A stretch of DNA of 64,000 nt from Chryseobacterium tagetis (GTDB taxonomy: Bacteria > Bacteroidota > Bacteroidia > Flavobacteriales > Weeksellaceae), in contig NZ_JAERSE020000001.1 in NCBI RefSeq assembly GCF_016735585.2, positions 310,001 to 374,000 of the forward strand. The letters run 5' to 3'. The notes under the pieces were generated by a model that ran no database searches, had not been told where the DNA came from, and saw nothing but the letters and a program-made list of their open reading frames with translations. Position 1 is the stretch's first letter. Every line of letters begins with the position of its first letter. A program made the translations under genes and the position numbers. Positions 52,584 through 60,360 of the stretch are shown in pieces.

Positions 52584-52774
52584 ATTGCTTAAATTTTGAT
52601 GTTAGTTAAATTGATATTGAGTTTTCTGAAAGTTTGTTTTGATGTAATAGCAAAAGGATCAAAAGGTTAATGTGTTAATTGTATTGGTTAAAAAAAACTT
52701 TTACTTTATTCTTTTGCGAACTTTTCTATTTCAAACAATTGAATAGCTTTTGTCTCTTTTGTGGTTAGAATTTC

Positions 52775-54154
52775 CTATAAATAAATCTGGAACTGCATGA
52801 TGAACTCTCCTTTAGATTTAGGACTTTCTGTAGGACTCGTATACATGGGTCTTGTTGAATATTGAGTAGTTATTTTCGCGTGATGTCCATCTATGAACCA
52901 ATTGGCACCGATATCGAACTGTGATGAAGATTTGTCAAATGCTTCAAAGCTTTTGTGAGTGTAGGCTGCAAATGGCTGGATTCTGACTTTTGGCTTTTCT
53001 GTTTGATTAGGTAATAATAATCCGGCTTGTGCATAGATAATATTACCTGTTCCGATAGTGGGTTGTAGATTTCCCGGCCCTGCAATAGCTTTATCCCCGA
53101 TAAAATTAGGATCTGCAGAAGCAATATTCATGATTCCTAAATTTCTGATGTAGTTGGGACCGAATTGATAATTGTAATACCCTGCATAAGCGGAAACGGC
53201 CATTTTATTTTTTGCATTTCCCAAAGGGATATCTGCAAAAGCATCCACAGCAACGAGTGTAATATCGTGTTTTTCAATAGCTGAATTCACAGAAGTTCGT
53301 GTTCCGTCTTTTTGGTGGTAAAAACCAGCACCTACATTGAAAACCTTTTTCGTACCTAAGTAAGATCCTACCTTAAAAGGAAGAGTATTGGATTCCTCAT
53401 CTAAAAATTGATATTCGACATATCCTGCTTTTGAGAAATTGGGATTTCCGTTGTTGTCTACCGCTACAGCTTTTGAAGGATCGGTAACATTTGTTGGGAT
53501 TAGATCTGTAGCAAAAGGTTTATTTAAACTAAAACGGTATTCCAGTTTTCCGTACTTTCCTTTCGCAAACATTCCTAATTGTCTTGCAAACTGGTCAGAA
53601 TTGTCAATCAATGGCCAGCTGAAAATAGGGGAGTCTACCGTAAGGAAGTTTAATGTTGAAGCCATCGTCATACGGGAAAGCCCCATGTAGTAATGTAATC
53701 CTGCTCCTAAAGATAAACTGAATTTTCCTGCTTCTCCAGGGAGAACAACTGCATATTCGTTCCAGGCATCATGAAAAAAAAGCTGCGGTTTTTTACCATT
53801 TCCGTATCCTCCTGTTCCTGAAGTCCCAGAACCACCACCATTGATAAATGTCTGATTATTAATTCCAAAATGTCCCAAAATCATATATCGTTTGGAAATT
53901 TGCGCATACGCTAAAACACGTAATCGTCTGTTCCCTAAACTCCAGGAGTTGTCGGTCGCTTCTCCACCAACCATACTTCCTGGGTTCATTTGTGTGTTTC
54001 TTAACCAAAACTGATCCCATAAAATAAATCTGACGTATTTATCACCTTGTTGATTCAAGTTAACTTTCAGTCCGTTTCCGTAATCGGGAGAACCCTGAGA
54101 ATACAAAGAGTTGCTAATTAAAGCTAATCCAATAAAAGTGAGTAATTTCTTCAT
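52775..54154 (-). CDS. Outer-membrane porin-like beta-barrel
   Basis: A signal peptide (to SLYSQ, about residue 20) is followed by a barrel of strands such as YVRFILWDQFWLRN, LRVLAYAQISKRYMILG, KLEYRFSLNKPF, ITLVAVDAFADI and a final GEFIMQFQIYL. The C-terminal strand ends on a hydrophobic residue (Leu). There is no plug or TonB-box, so it is a passive or selective channel. It belongs to the acetate/propionate gene run and probably lets small acids through the outer membrane. The 54155-54403 gap upstream is AT-rich with a short CAAATT/AATTTG palindrome. Confidence 0.8.
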   Translation of the reverse strand: MKKLLTFIGLALISNSLYSQGSPDYGNGLKVNLNQQGDKYVRFILWDQFWLRNTQMNPGSMVGGEATDNSWSLGNRRLRVLAYAQISKRYMILGHFGINNQTFINGGGSGTSGTGGYGNGKKPQLFFHDAWNEYAVVLPGEAGKFSLSLGAGLHYYMGLSRMTMASTLNFLTVDSPIFSWPLIDNSDQFARQLGMFAKGKYGKLEYRFSLNKPFATDLIPTNVTDPSKAVAVDNNGNPNFSKAGYVEYQFLDEESNTLPFKVGSYLGTKKVFNVGAGFYHQKDGTRTSVNSAIEKHDITLVAVDAFADIPLGNAKNKMAVSAYAGYYNYQFGPNYIRNLGIMNIASADPNFIGDKAIAGPGNLQPTIGTGNIIYAQAGLLLPNQTEKPKVRIQPFAAYTHKSFEAFDKSSSQFDIGANWFIDGHHAKITTQYSTRPMYTSPTESPKSKGEFIMQFQIYL

Positions 54155-54190
54155 AAATTAACAATTTTTGGTGTTCTTTTTTGTGAAAGC

Positions 54191-54211
54191 CAAATTGTAA
54201 TTAATAATTTG
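54191..54211. promoter_or_regulatory. Short CAAATT-N9-AATTTG palindrome upstream of porin gene
   Basis: A 6-bp inverted repeat separated by 9 nt, about 37-57 nt before the porin ATG. It could be an operator, but a chance match in AT-rich DNA is likely. Confidence 0.25.
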
Positions 54212-54363
54212 TTTGAAGAAATTTAATATATATTTATGGTAATAGTATAGTTATAAGCTTTGAATGATGAATTATAAATTAAAAAAATACTAAAATTTTG
54301 AATTTATTTTATATTCAATTATTTGATTTTTAAAGTATTAATTTTATTTGTCAATGTGTGAAA

Positions 54364-54394
54364 AACTTATAACTTATAATTAATAACTTATAAC
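54364..54394 (+). repeat. Tandem AACTTATAA units
   Basis: Three near-copies of AACTTATAA directly after the stop of the InsA-like gene. No coding potential. Confidence 0.5.
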
Positions 54395-54403
54395 TCTCAT
54401 AAC

Positions 54404-54820
54404 CTATTTTTTAAATCGTTCCCATTTGATCAACATATATTTATCAGCAAATTGAGTAATGATTAACCCTGAATTTTTAATATTTTCTTCTTTGCTCATA
54501 TAGTCGATCAATTCATTTTGTTTTAAAATTTTATAGACCGGATGGAATTCGGAATGAGGAGGTCTTATGATGTTATATTTTTTGATCCATGAGCTTATTG
54601 TGACATGAGAAACGCCTATGATTCTTTCTATTTCACGGAAACTTAAGCCTTCAAGATATAGCTGTAAAGCTTTTGTTACGTAGTAATCGTCTATTTGTTT
54701 TCCTAGCTTTTTTACAGTGAAATAATAGTTACAGTCTTTGCAGTGGAAACGTTGTTTTTCATTTACGATTCCGCTTTTTACCACTTTTGTGCTGTTGCAT
54801 TTTGGGCATTGATTTTCCAT
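54404..54820 (-). CDS. InsA-like zinc-ribbon/HTH DNA-binding protein (domesticated IS1 type)
   Basis: The N-terminus is a zinc ribbon with two Cys pairs, Cys5-Cys8 (CPKC) and Cys27-Cys30 (CKDC), as in InsA of IS1. A helix-turn-helix follows (LSFREIERIIGVSHVTISSW, about 59-78), then about 55 residues ending in a Lys-rich tail without a DDE or DDD transposase domain. No InsB-like frame, terminal inverted repeats or target duplications surround it. So it looks like a DNA-binding regulator rather than a transposase. It is at the head of the leftward acetate/propionate set and might control it. Confidence 0.82.
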   Translation of the reverse strand: MENQCPKCNSTKVVKSGIVNEKQRFHCKDCNYYFTVKKLGKQIDDYYVTKALQLYLEGLSFREIERIIGVSHVTISSWIKKYNIIRPPHSEFHPVYKILKQNELIDYMSKEENIKNSGLIITQFADKYMLIKWERFKK

Positions 54821-54836
54821 AACTATATTTTTTTAG

Positions 54837-54844
54837 CAAATATA
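54837..54844 (-). promoter_or_regulatory. TANNTTTG -7 promoter element (InsA-like gene)
   Basis: TATATTTG on the minus strand, 16 nt before the ATG at 54820. Confidence 0.4.
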
Positions 54845-54926
54845 TAATAATTTAGCAAAATGTTAATTTAGTGTAAAGATAAAATTACCTGTATATTAAT
54901 TAATTTCAATAAAATTATCTTTTTTA

Positions 54927-54959
54927 TTTGGATTTAAAAGAAATTATATTTTAAATTTG
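54927..54959 (+). promoter_or_regulatory. Bacteroidota-type promoter of the arginine cluster (-33 TTTG, -7 TAAATTTG)
   Basis: TTTG at 54927-54930 and TAAATTTG at 54952-54959 are separated by 21 nt, fitting the consensus. The GNAT ATG is 21 nt further on. No clear Arg operator is seen. Confidence 0.65.
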
Positions 54960-54980
54960 CCAAAAAATTTAGATAAATAA

Positions 54981-55580
54981 ATGGAAATAGAAATTTCCTC
55001 ATCCATACATCTGATGTATGTGAGTGAAATACAGCAGGAAATGTACGATTCTGCACAGCGTAGAGGGACGGGTATCGCAAAACGTTCCATAGAGTATTTA
55101 AGTAAGAAAATTTCAGAAGGCAATGCTGTGGTGGCTACTGAAAATGGAGAGTGGGTAGGTTTCTGCTATATAGAAACCTGGTCGCATGGTCAGTTTGTGG
55201 CCAACTCCGGACTGATTGTTTCACCGAAATTCAGGGAAAGGGGTGCTGCGACTTTAATTAAAAATAAAGTTTTCCAATTATCTAGAGATAAATATCCGAA
55301 TGCGAAAGTTTTCGGGCTTACGACAGGTCTTGCCGTAATGAAAATCAACAGTGATTTAGGCTATAAACCGGTAATTTATTCTGAACTGACTCAGGATGAA
55401 GAATTCTGGAATGGTTGTAAAAACTGTGTGAATTATGATATTTTAATGAAGAAAGAACGAAAAAACTGTCTTTGTACAGCGATGCTTTTCGTTCCGGACA
55501 ATATAACAAAAAATGGAGCTGCCTATACGCAGCCGGAAATTAAATATAGCAATGAACAAGAAAGTCATCTTAGCGTTTAG
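54981..55580 (+). CDS. GNAT-family acyltransferase, first gene of the arginine cluster
   Basis: The 199-residue protein carries a GNAT core. The acyl-CoA-binding loop of motif A is in VSPKFRERGAATLIKNK. Strand 4 (WVGFCYIETWSHGQFVANSG) and a later GLAVMKINSDLGYKPVIY are normal for the fold. The last 50 residues are Cys-rich (CKNCVNYDIL, NCLCTAM), perhaps metal or redox. Because it starts the arginine genes and overlaps argG by 29 bp, it is the prime candidate for N-acylating glutamate in step one. No other argA or argJ is in the window. Substrate is inferred only from context. Confidence 0.82.
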   Translation: MEIEISSSIHLMYVSEIQQEMYDSAQRRGTGIAKRSIEYLSKKISEGNAVVATENGEWVGFCYIETWSHGQFVANSGLIVSPKFRERGAATLIKNKVFQLSRDKYPNAKVFGLTTGLAVMKINSDLGYKPVIYSELTQDEEFWNGCKNCVNYDILMKKERKNCLCTAMLFVPDNITKNGAAYTQPEIKYSNEQESHLSV

Positions 55581-56748
55581 CGGAGGTTTGGATACCTCTT
55601 ACTGTGCTAAATATCTTAGTGAAACACTAAGATATGATGTGTATGCAGTTACTGTAAATACCGGAGGTTTTTCTAAAGAAGAGGAAAAAGAACTGGAGAA
55701 AAAAGCCTTCAATCTTGGGGTGAAAGAATACAGGTGCGTAGATGCTCAGGAAGATTATTACAATTCTTGCGTTAAGTATTTGATTTTTGGGAATGTCTTA
55801 AAAAACAATACCTATCCTTTGTCTGTAAGCGCAGAACGTACGATTCAGGCACAGGAAATTGCAAAATTCGCGATTGAAGTTGGAGCTGATGCGATTGCGC
55901 ACGGAAGTACAGGGGCGGGAAACGATCAGGTTCGTTTTGACCTGATCTTCCAGGTAATGTGTCCAAATGTGGAAATCATTACCCCGATTCGTGATATGGC
56001 TTTGTCCCGTGAAGATGAAATTGAGTTTTTGAAAAGTCATGGCTACGAAATGGAATTTCAGAAAGCGCAATATTCTGTGAATAAAGGACTTTGGGGAACT
56101 TCTGTTGGTGGAAAAGAAACATTAACATCAAGAAATTATCTGCCTGAAGAAGCTTTTCCTTCACAAATTAAAAAAACTCAGCCTTCGGAATTGGAAATTG
56201 AGTTTAAAAATGGTGAAGTGGTAGCGGTGAATGGAGAGAATTTTGAACATTCTGTGTATGCGATTCAGAAAATTGAAGAATTGGCTTCTGCTTACGGAAT
56301 TGGTCGTGATATTCATGTTGGAGATACGATTGTCGGAATCAAAGGAAGAGTAGGTTTTGAAGCAGCAGCAGCGTCAGTAATTATCAAAGCTCACCATTTA
56401 TTGGAAAAACATACGCTTTCAAAATATCAGCAGATGATGAAATCTCAATTATCCGACTGGTACGGAAACTGGCTTCATGAAGCACTTTTCTTAGATCCTG
56501 TGATGAGAAATATCGAGTCTTTCTTAGTAGATTCTCAAAAAACGGTAAGCGGAAAAGTGTTTGTAACCCTTCACCCCTACAGATTCATCTTAAATGGAAT
56601 TGAATCTGAACATGATTTAATGTCTGATAAATTCGGAAGTTATGGAGAAGCAAACAGAGCTTGGACGGGCGAAGATGTAAAAGGATATACGAAAATTGTA
56701 AGCAATTCATTAAATATATATCACCAGATTAACGGATCGAAAATATGA
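55552..56748 (+). CDS. argG: Argininosuccinate synthase
   Basis: This ATP-dependent ligase joins citrulline and aspartate. I use the ATG at 55552 (MNKKVILAFSGGLDTSYCAK), since the ATP-pyrophosphatase loop SGGLDTS must lie near the N-terminus; a longer in-frame start would sit deep inside the GNAT gene. HGSTGAGNDQVRFDL is also diagnostic. At 398 residues it is normal. It overlaps the GNAT gene by 29 bp and argC by 4 bp (ATGA), so the set is translationally coupled. Confidence 0.95.
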   Translation: MNKKVILAFSGGLDTSYCAKYLSETLRYDVYAVTVNTGGFSKEEEKELEKKAFNLGVKEYRCVDAQEDYYNSCVKYLIFGNVLKNNTYPLSVSAERTIQAQEIAKFAIEVGADAIAHGSTGAGNDQVRFDLIFQVMCPNVEIITPIRDMALSREDEIEFLKSHGYEMEFQKAQYSVNKGLWGTSVGGKETLTSRNYLPEEAFPSQIKKTQPSELEIEFKNGEVVAVNGENFEHSVYAIQKIEELASAYGIGRDIHVGDTIVGIKGRVGFEAAAASVIIKAHHLLEKHTLSKYQQMMKSQLSDWYGNWLHEALFLDPVMRNIESFLVDSQKTVSGKVFVTLHPYRFILNGIESEHDLMSDKFGSYGEANRAWTGEDVKGYTKIVSNSLNIYHQINGSKI

Positions 56749-57707
56749 AAACAGTAGGGATTGTAGGCGCCAACGGTTATACGGGAAGCGAATTGGTTCG
56801 TCTGCTGGCTTTTCATCCTCATGTGTCTTTGAGTTTTTTATATAGTCGTTCGAATTCGGGAACAAAGATTTCAGATTTGTACCCGGATTTAACGACGGTT
56901 TGTGAAATGATTTTGACAGATAAACCTGAAGAGGTGGATATTTTATTTTTATGTCTTCCTCACAAAGAAAGCCAGAATTGGCTGATTCAAAATCCTGTAA
57001 AAGATTTAACGTTGGTCATCGACTTAGGAAATGATTTTCGTTTAGATGGAAATTTTTTAAACAGAAATTTTATCTACGGTTTGCCTGAAATCAACAAAAA
57101 ACAACTTTCAGGAGCAAAGAGCATTGCCAATCCGGGATGTTTTGCAACGGCAATTCAGTTGGCTTTGCTTCCGTTGGCTCAAAAAGGTTTGTTGAGTGAA
57201 GTGTATACAACGGGGATTACAGGTTCAACAGGTGCGGGTCAGTCTTTACAGGCGACGACGCATTTTACTTGGAGGAATGATAATATTTCAGCTTATAAAA
57301 CTTTGACACATCAGCATGTGGATGAGATTTTGCAGCAGTTAGTTACTTTTAATACGAATGAAATCAGTCTGAATTTTGTTCCATGGAGAGGGGATTTTGC
57401 GAGAGGGATTTTTACAAGTTCCACGGTGAAAACAGATTTAGAACTTTCAGATATTGAGCAATTGTTTAAGGATTTTTATGCAGATGAGCCTTTTGTGAAG
57501 GTAAGCGAAAAAGCAATTGATCTAAAACAGGTTGTCAACACGAATCGCTGTGTGATTCATATAGAAAAGAGTGGAAATGTTGCGGTTATTCACTCAGCGA
57601 TTGACAATTTGTTAAAAGGAGCTTCCGGACAGGCTGTTCAAAATATGAATATTGCTATGGGATGGGAAGAAAATTCAGGATTAAACTTAAAGCCGATTGC
57701 ATTTTAA
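56745..57707 (+). CDS. argC: N-acyl-gamma-glutamyl-phosphate reductase
   Basis: NADPH-dependent reduction of the acylglutamyl phosphate to the semialdehyde. The nucleotide-binding GIVGANGYTGSELVRLL is at 5-21. The catalytic Cys132 lies in ANPGCFATAIQ, and a His is in THFTWR. At 320 residues it is a short ArgC. The 4-bp overlap with argG supports cotranscription. After its stop the cluster is interrupted by a 257-bp gap that holds a dispersed repeat. Confidence 0.94.
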   Translation: MKTVGIVGANGYTGSELVRLLAFHPHVSLSFLYSRSNSGTKISDLYPDLTTVCEMILTDKPEEVDILFLCLPHKESQNWLIQNPVKDLTLVIDLGNDFRLDGNFLNRNFIYGLPEINKKQLSGAKSIANPGCFATAIQLALLPLAQKGLLSEVYTTGITGSTGAGQSLQATTHFTWRNDNISAYKTLTHQHVDEILQQLVTFNTNEISLNFVPWRGDFARGIFTSSTVKTDLELSDIEQLFKDFYADEPFVKVSEKAIDLKQVVNTNRCVIHIEKSGNVAVIHSAIDNLLKGASGQAVQNMNIAMGWEENSGLNLKPIAF

Positions 57708-57740
57708 AAGTCAATCGTGAATTTTACAACTCCATTTAAA

Positions 57741-57960
57741 AGCGACTTAGGAAAATGGAGCGTCAAGAAAAATAGTTTTGTGAACGTTAAGAAAATTCTA
57801 CTGTTTGAAGCGCGACACGAAAGTCGAACCGAAGAACAAATACTGATTTCGCGCAAGTTTTAGAATTTTTAGAGAACAAAAATATTTTTTAGCGGAAGTT
57901 TCCAGGTCTTGAACTTTTGTTTCTTTTGTTTCAAGACAAAAGAAAAATATAAAAAAAACA
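57741..57960 (+). repeat. ~215-bp dispersed repeat, copy 1
   Basis: This copy fills most of the argC-argD gap and ends just before argD. It shares long blocks with the copy at 62253-62470, for example GTGAACGTTAAGAAAATTCT, CTGTTTGAAGCGCGA, TTCGCGCAAGTTTTAGAATT and GAACTTTTGTTTCTTTTGTT. The end contains a hairpin in which TCTTGAA pairs with TTCAAGA. No coding potential. Confidence 0.75.
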
Positions 57961-57964
57961 AAAT

Positions 57965-59104
57965 ATGAATTTATTCAACGTATATCCATTATTCAACATA
58001 AATCCGGTAAAAGCTCAGGGATCATTTCTTTGGGACGATAAAGGAGAAAAATATCTTGATTTTTACGGAGGTCATGCTGTGATTTCTATCGGTCACAACC
58101 ATCCGCATTATCAAACTCAATTAAAAAGCCAATTAGATAAAATTTCTTTCTATTCAAACTCAGTTCAGAATACATTACAGACTGAACTGGCTGAAAAACT
58201 GGGAAAACTTTCAGGATTGGAAGACTACAGTTTATTCCTGTGTAATTCAGGCGCTGAAGCGAATGAAAACGCTTTAAAATTAGCTTCTTTTCATAACGGA
58301 AAAAGCAAAGTGCTGTATTTTTCAGGTTCATTTCACGGAAGAACTTCTGCGGCGGTTTCGGTGACAGATAATCCGAAAATTGTAGCTCCGGTAAACTATG
58401 ACGAAAGATTTATTAAGTCTGACTGGAATAATATCGAACAGCTTGAAAATGTCTTTGAAAAGCAGGGAAACGAAATTTCATCAGTAATTATTGAAGGGAT
58501 TCAAGGAGTTGGCGGAATTATGATTCCAACAATTGAATTTTTAACTAAAATCAAAGAATTATGTGAACAACATGATGTTGTTTTGATTTTGGATGAAGTT
58601 CAGTCAGGATACGGAAGAAGTGGGTATTTCTTTGCCCATCAGGAATTTGGAATTGAAGCGGATATCATTACTACAGCAAAAGGAATGGGGAATGGTTTTC
58701 CTATTGGTGGTGTTTTAATTCACCCTAAATTTAAAGCAAGCAATGGTTTGCTGGGAACAACTTTCGGAGGAAATCATTTGGCATGTGTTGCGGCGATTGC
58801 TGTATTGGACGTCATGAAAGATGAAAATCTCATCGAAAATGCTCAGAAAATGGGCGCTTATATTGAAAATGAAATTAAAGATTTTCCACATATTAAAACG
58901 ATCCGAAGGAAAGGTTTGATGATTGGAATTGAACTCGACAGGGATTGCTCGGAAGTGAGGAACAGCCTGTTGTACAATCATCATATTTTTACAGGAAATT
59001 CTAATGATAAAGCTGTGTTGAGGATTCTTCCGGCACTTAATATTAAAAAAGAAGAAACTGATGTATTTATCAGTGCTTTGAAAAAAGTGTTAGAGAATAT
59101 TTAA
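57965..59104 (+). CDS. argD: Acyl-ornithine aminotransferase
   Basis: This class III PLP aminotransferase converts the acyl-glutamate semialdehyde to N-acylornithine. PLP lysine is Lys239 in TTAKGMGNGFPIGG. The substrate loop is LCNSGAEANENALKLA, and DEVQSGYGRSG is the conserved aspartate region. Length 379. N-acetyl versus N-succinyl preference cannot be told from this gene, but the neighbouring transcarbamylase indicates succinyl. The gene starts 4 bp after the repeat copy. Confidence 0.93.
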   Translation: MNLFNVYPLFNINPVKAQGSFLWDDKGEKYLDFYGGHAVISIGHNHPHYQTQLKSQLDKISFYSNSVQNTLQTELAEKLGKLSGLEDYSLFLCNSGAEANENALKLASFHNGKSKVLYFSGSFHGRTSAAVSVTDNPKIVAPVNYDERFIKSDWNNIEQLENVFEKQGNEISSVIIEGIQGVGGIMIPTIEFLTKIKELCEQHDVVLILDEVQSGYGRSGYFFAHQEFGIEADIITTAKGMGNGFPIGGVLIHPKFKASNGLLGTTFGGNHLACVAAIAVLDVMKDENLIENAQKMGAYIENEIKDFPHIKTIRRKGLMIGIELDRDCSEVRNSLLYNHHIFTGNSNDKAVLRILPALNIKKEETDVFISALKKVLENI

Positions 59105-59126
59105 CCTGTGAAAATTATATGATCTG

Positions 59127-59248
59127 TCTGCCATTCTGAACAAGACAAAATGAAACGAAGAATCTCTAAAATAGAGTTAAGATTCTTCCTTCGTCAGAAT
59201 GACAAACATAATTTTCAATTGCTTAGTGAAACGCCATTGCGAACGAAA
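59127..59248. repeat. REP-like palindromic element between argD and argF'
   Basis: CCATTCTGAAC ... GAAGAATCT (59131-59165) pairs with AGATTCTTC ... GTCAGAATGAC (to 59202), making a long stem-loop of the GTCATTCTGAACGAAG family. A partial CCATTGCGAACGAA copy of the second family follows at 59234-59247. The remainder of the 59105-59343 gap is AT-rich. Confidence 0.65.
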
Positions 59249-59343
59249 ATATTTTCAAGTTTAACTAAAAAAACTTTGCAATCCTAGCGTTAAAAACTTT
59301 GCCAAAATGTGTAAGATAAAAAATCTTTAAAATCAAATTCAAA

Positions 59344-60300
59344 ATGAAAAAATTCACCTCTGTAAGTGATGTTGAAAACTTACAGGAAATTATAAAAAAA
59401 GCTTTACAAATTAAAGCAGATCCTCTTTCGGAAACCGAAAAAGGAAAAGGAAAAACAATCGGACTTGTGTTTCTAAATTCAAGTTTAAGAACCCGTTTGA
59501 GCAGTCAGATTGCAGCTCAAAATTTAGGCTTAAATGTTTTAACGTTAAATGCAGCTCAGGAAGCATGGAACTTGGAATTTGCAGATGGTGCTGTTATGAA
59601 CGGTGATACAGTCGAACATATTAAAGACGCTATTGAAGTATTAAACCAATATTGTGATATCATTGCCGTTCGTTGTTTTGCAGGAATGAAAAGTAAGGAA
59701 GATGATGTGAACGAAAGTATTTTAAGCCAGTTCGAGCAACATGCAAAAGTTCCGGTTATTTCTCTGGAATCCGCAACACGTCATCCTTTACAGAGTTTGG
59801 CAGATTGTATCACGATTACTGAAAACTGGAAAGAAGAACGTAAGCCGAAAGTAGTTTTAACCTGGGCTCCTCATATCAAACCGATTGCTCATGCAGTGGG
59901 AAATTCTTTCGCAGAATGGATGCAGGAAATGGATGTGGATTTTGTGATTACCAATCCTGAAGGATACAATTTAGATAAAAACTTTACAAAAGATGTAAAA
60001 GTAATCCACGATCAGGATGAAGCACTGAAAGATGCAGATTTTATTTATGTAAAGAACTGGTCTTCTTTTGATGATTATGCTGCAATGCCTGAAGTAAAAG
60101 AAAATTGGATGTTAACGAACGAAAAACTGGAAAATACCAATAATGCAAAAGTAATGCATTGTCTTCCTGTTCGTCGAAACGTGGAATTGAGTGATGAGGT
60201 AATGGATGGTGGAAATTCTATCATTTATCAGCAGGCAAAAAACCGAATTTTCTCAGCTCAGGCTGTTTTCTCTGAAATTTTGGATGAATTGAATTCTTAA
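59344..60300 (+). CDS. argF': N-succinylornithine (or N-acetylornithine) carbamoyltransferase
   Basis: This ATCase/OTCase-family member of 318 residues uses carbamoyl phosphate (FLNSSLRTRLS, 43-53). The VMNGDTVEHI segment has Val90 at the site which is Pro90 in Bacteroides fragilis succinylornithine transcarbamylase (GDKPEH) and Glu92 in Xanthomonas acetylornithine transcarbamylase (GDTEEH). Published swaps (Shi et al.) show that removing this Glu, including to Val, favours the succinyl substrate. I therefore predict SOTCase activity. HCLPVRRN is the family's C-terminal signature. Confidence 0.9.
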   Translation: MKKFTSVSDVENLQEIIKKALQIKADPLSETEKGKGKTIGLVFLNSSLRTRLSSQIAAQNLGLNVLTLNAAQEAWNLEFADGAVMNGDTVEHIKDAIEVLNQYCDIIAVRCFAGMKSKEDDVNESILSQFEQHAKVPVISLESATRHPLQSLADCITITENWKEERKPKVVLTWAPHIKPIAHAVGNSFAEWMQEMDVDFVITNPEGYNLDKNFTKDVKVIHDQDEALKDADFIYVKNWSSFDDYAAMPEVKENWMLTNEKLENTNNAKVMHCLPVRRNVELSDEVMDGGNSIIYQQAKNRIFSAQAVFSEILDELNS

Positions 60301-60305
60301 TAAAA

Positions 60306-60342
60306 TCACACCTCATAGGTTTTTAAAAACTATGAGGTGTGA
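60306..60342. repeat. Strong 13-bp-stem hairpin between argF' and argB
   Basis: TCACACCTCATAG pairs perfectly with CTATGAGGTGTGA around an AT loop. There is no T-tail, so it is more likely an mRNA-stability or REP element than a terminator. Confidence 0.7.
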
Positions 60343-60360
60343 CAATCAAAATGTATAAAA

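Noticed and set aside
54191..54211. Firm operator call for the CAAATT palindrome
   Set aside because: Six-base arms in AT-rich DNA are common by chance; it is kept only as a low-confidence feature.
54404..54820. Complete IS1-type insertion sequence
   Set aside because: Only an InsA-like frame is present; no InsB catalytic frame, terminal inverted repeats or target duplications were seen.
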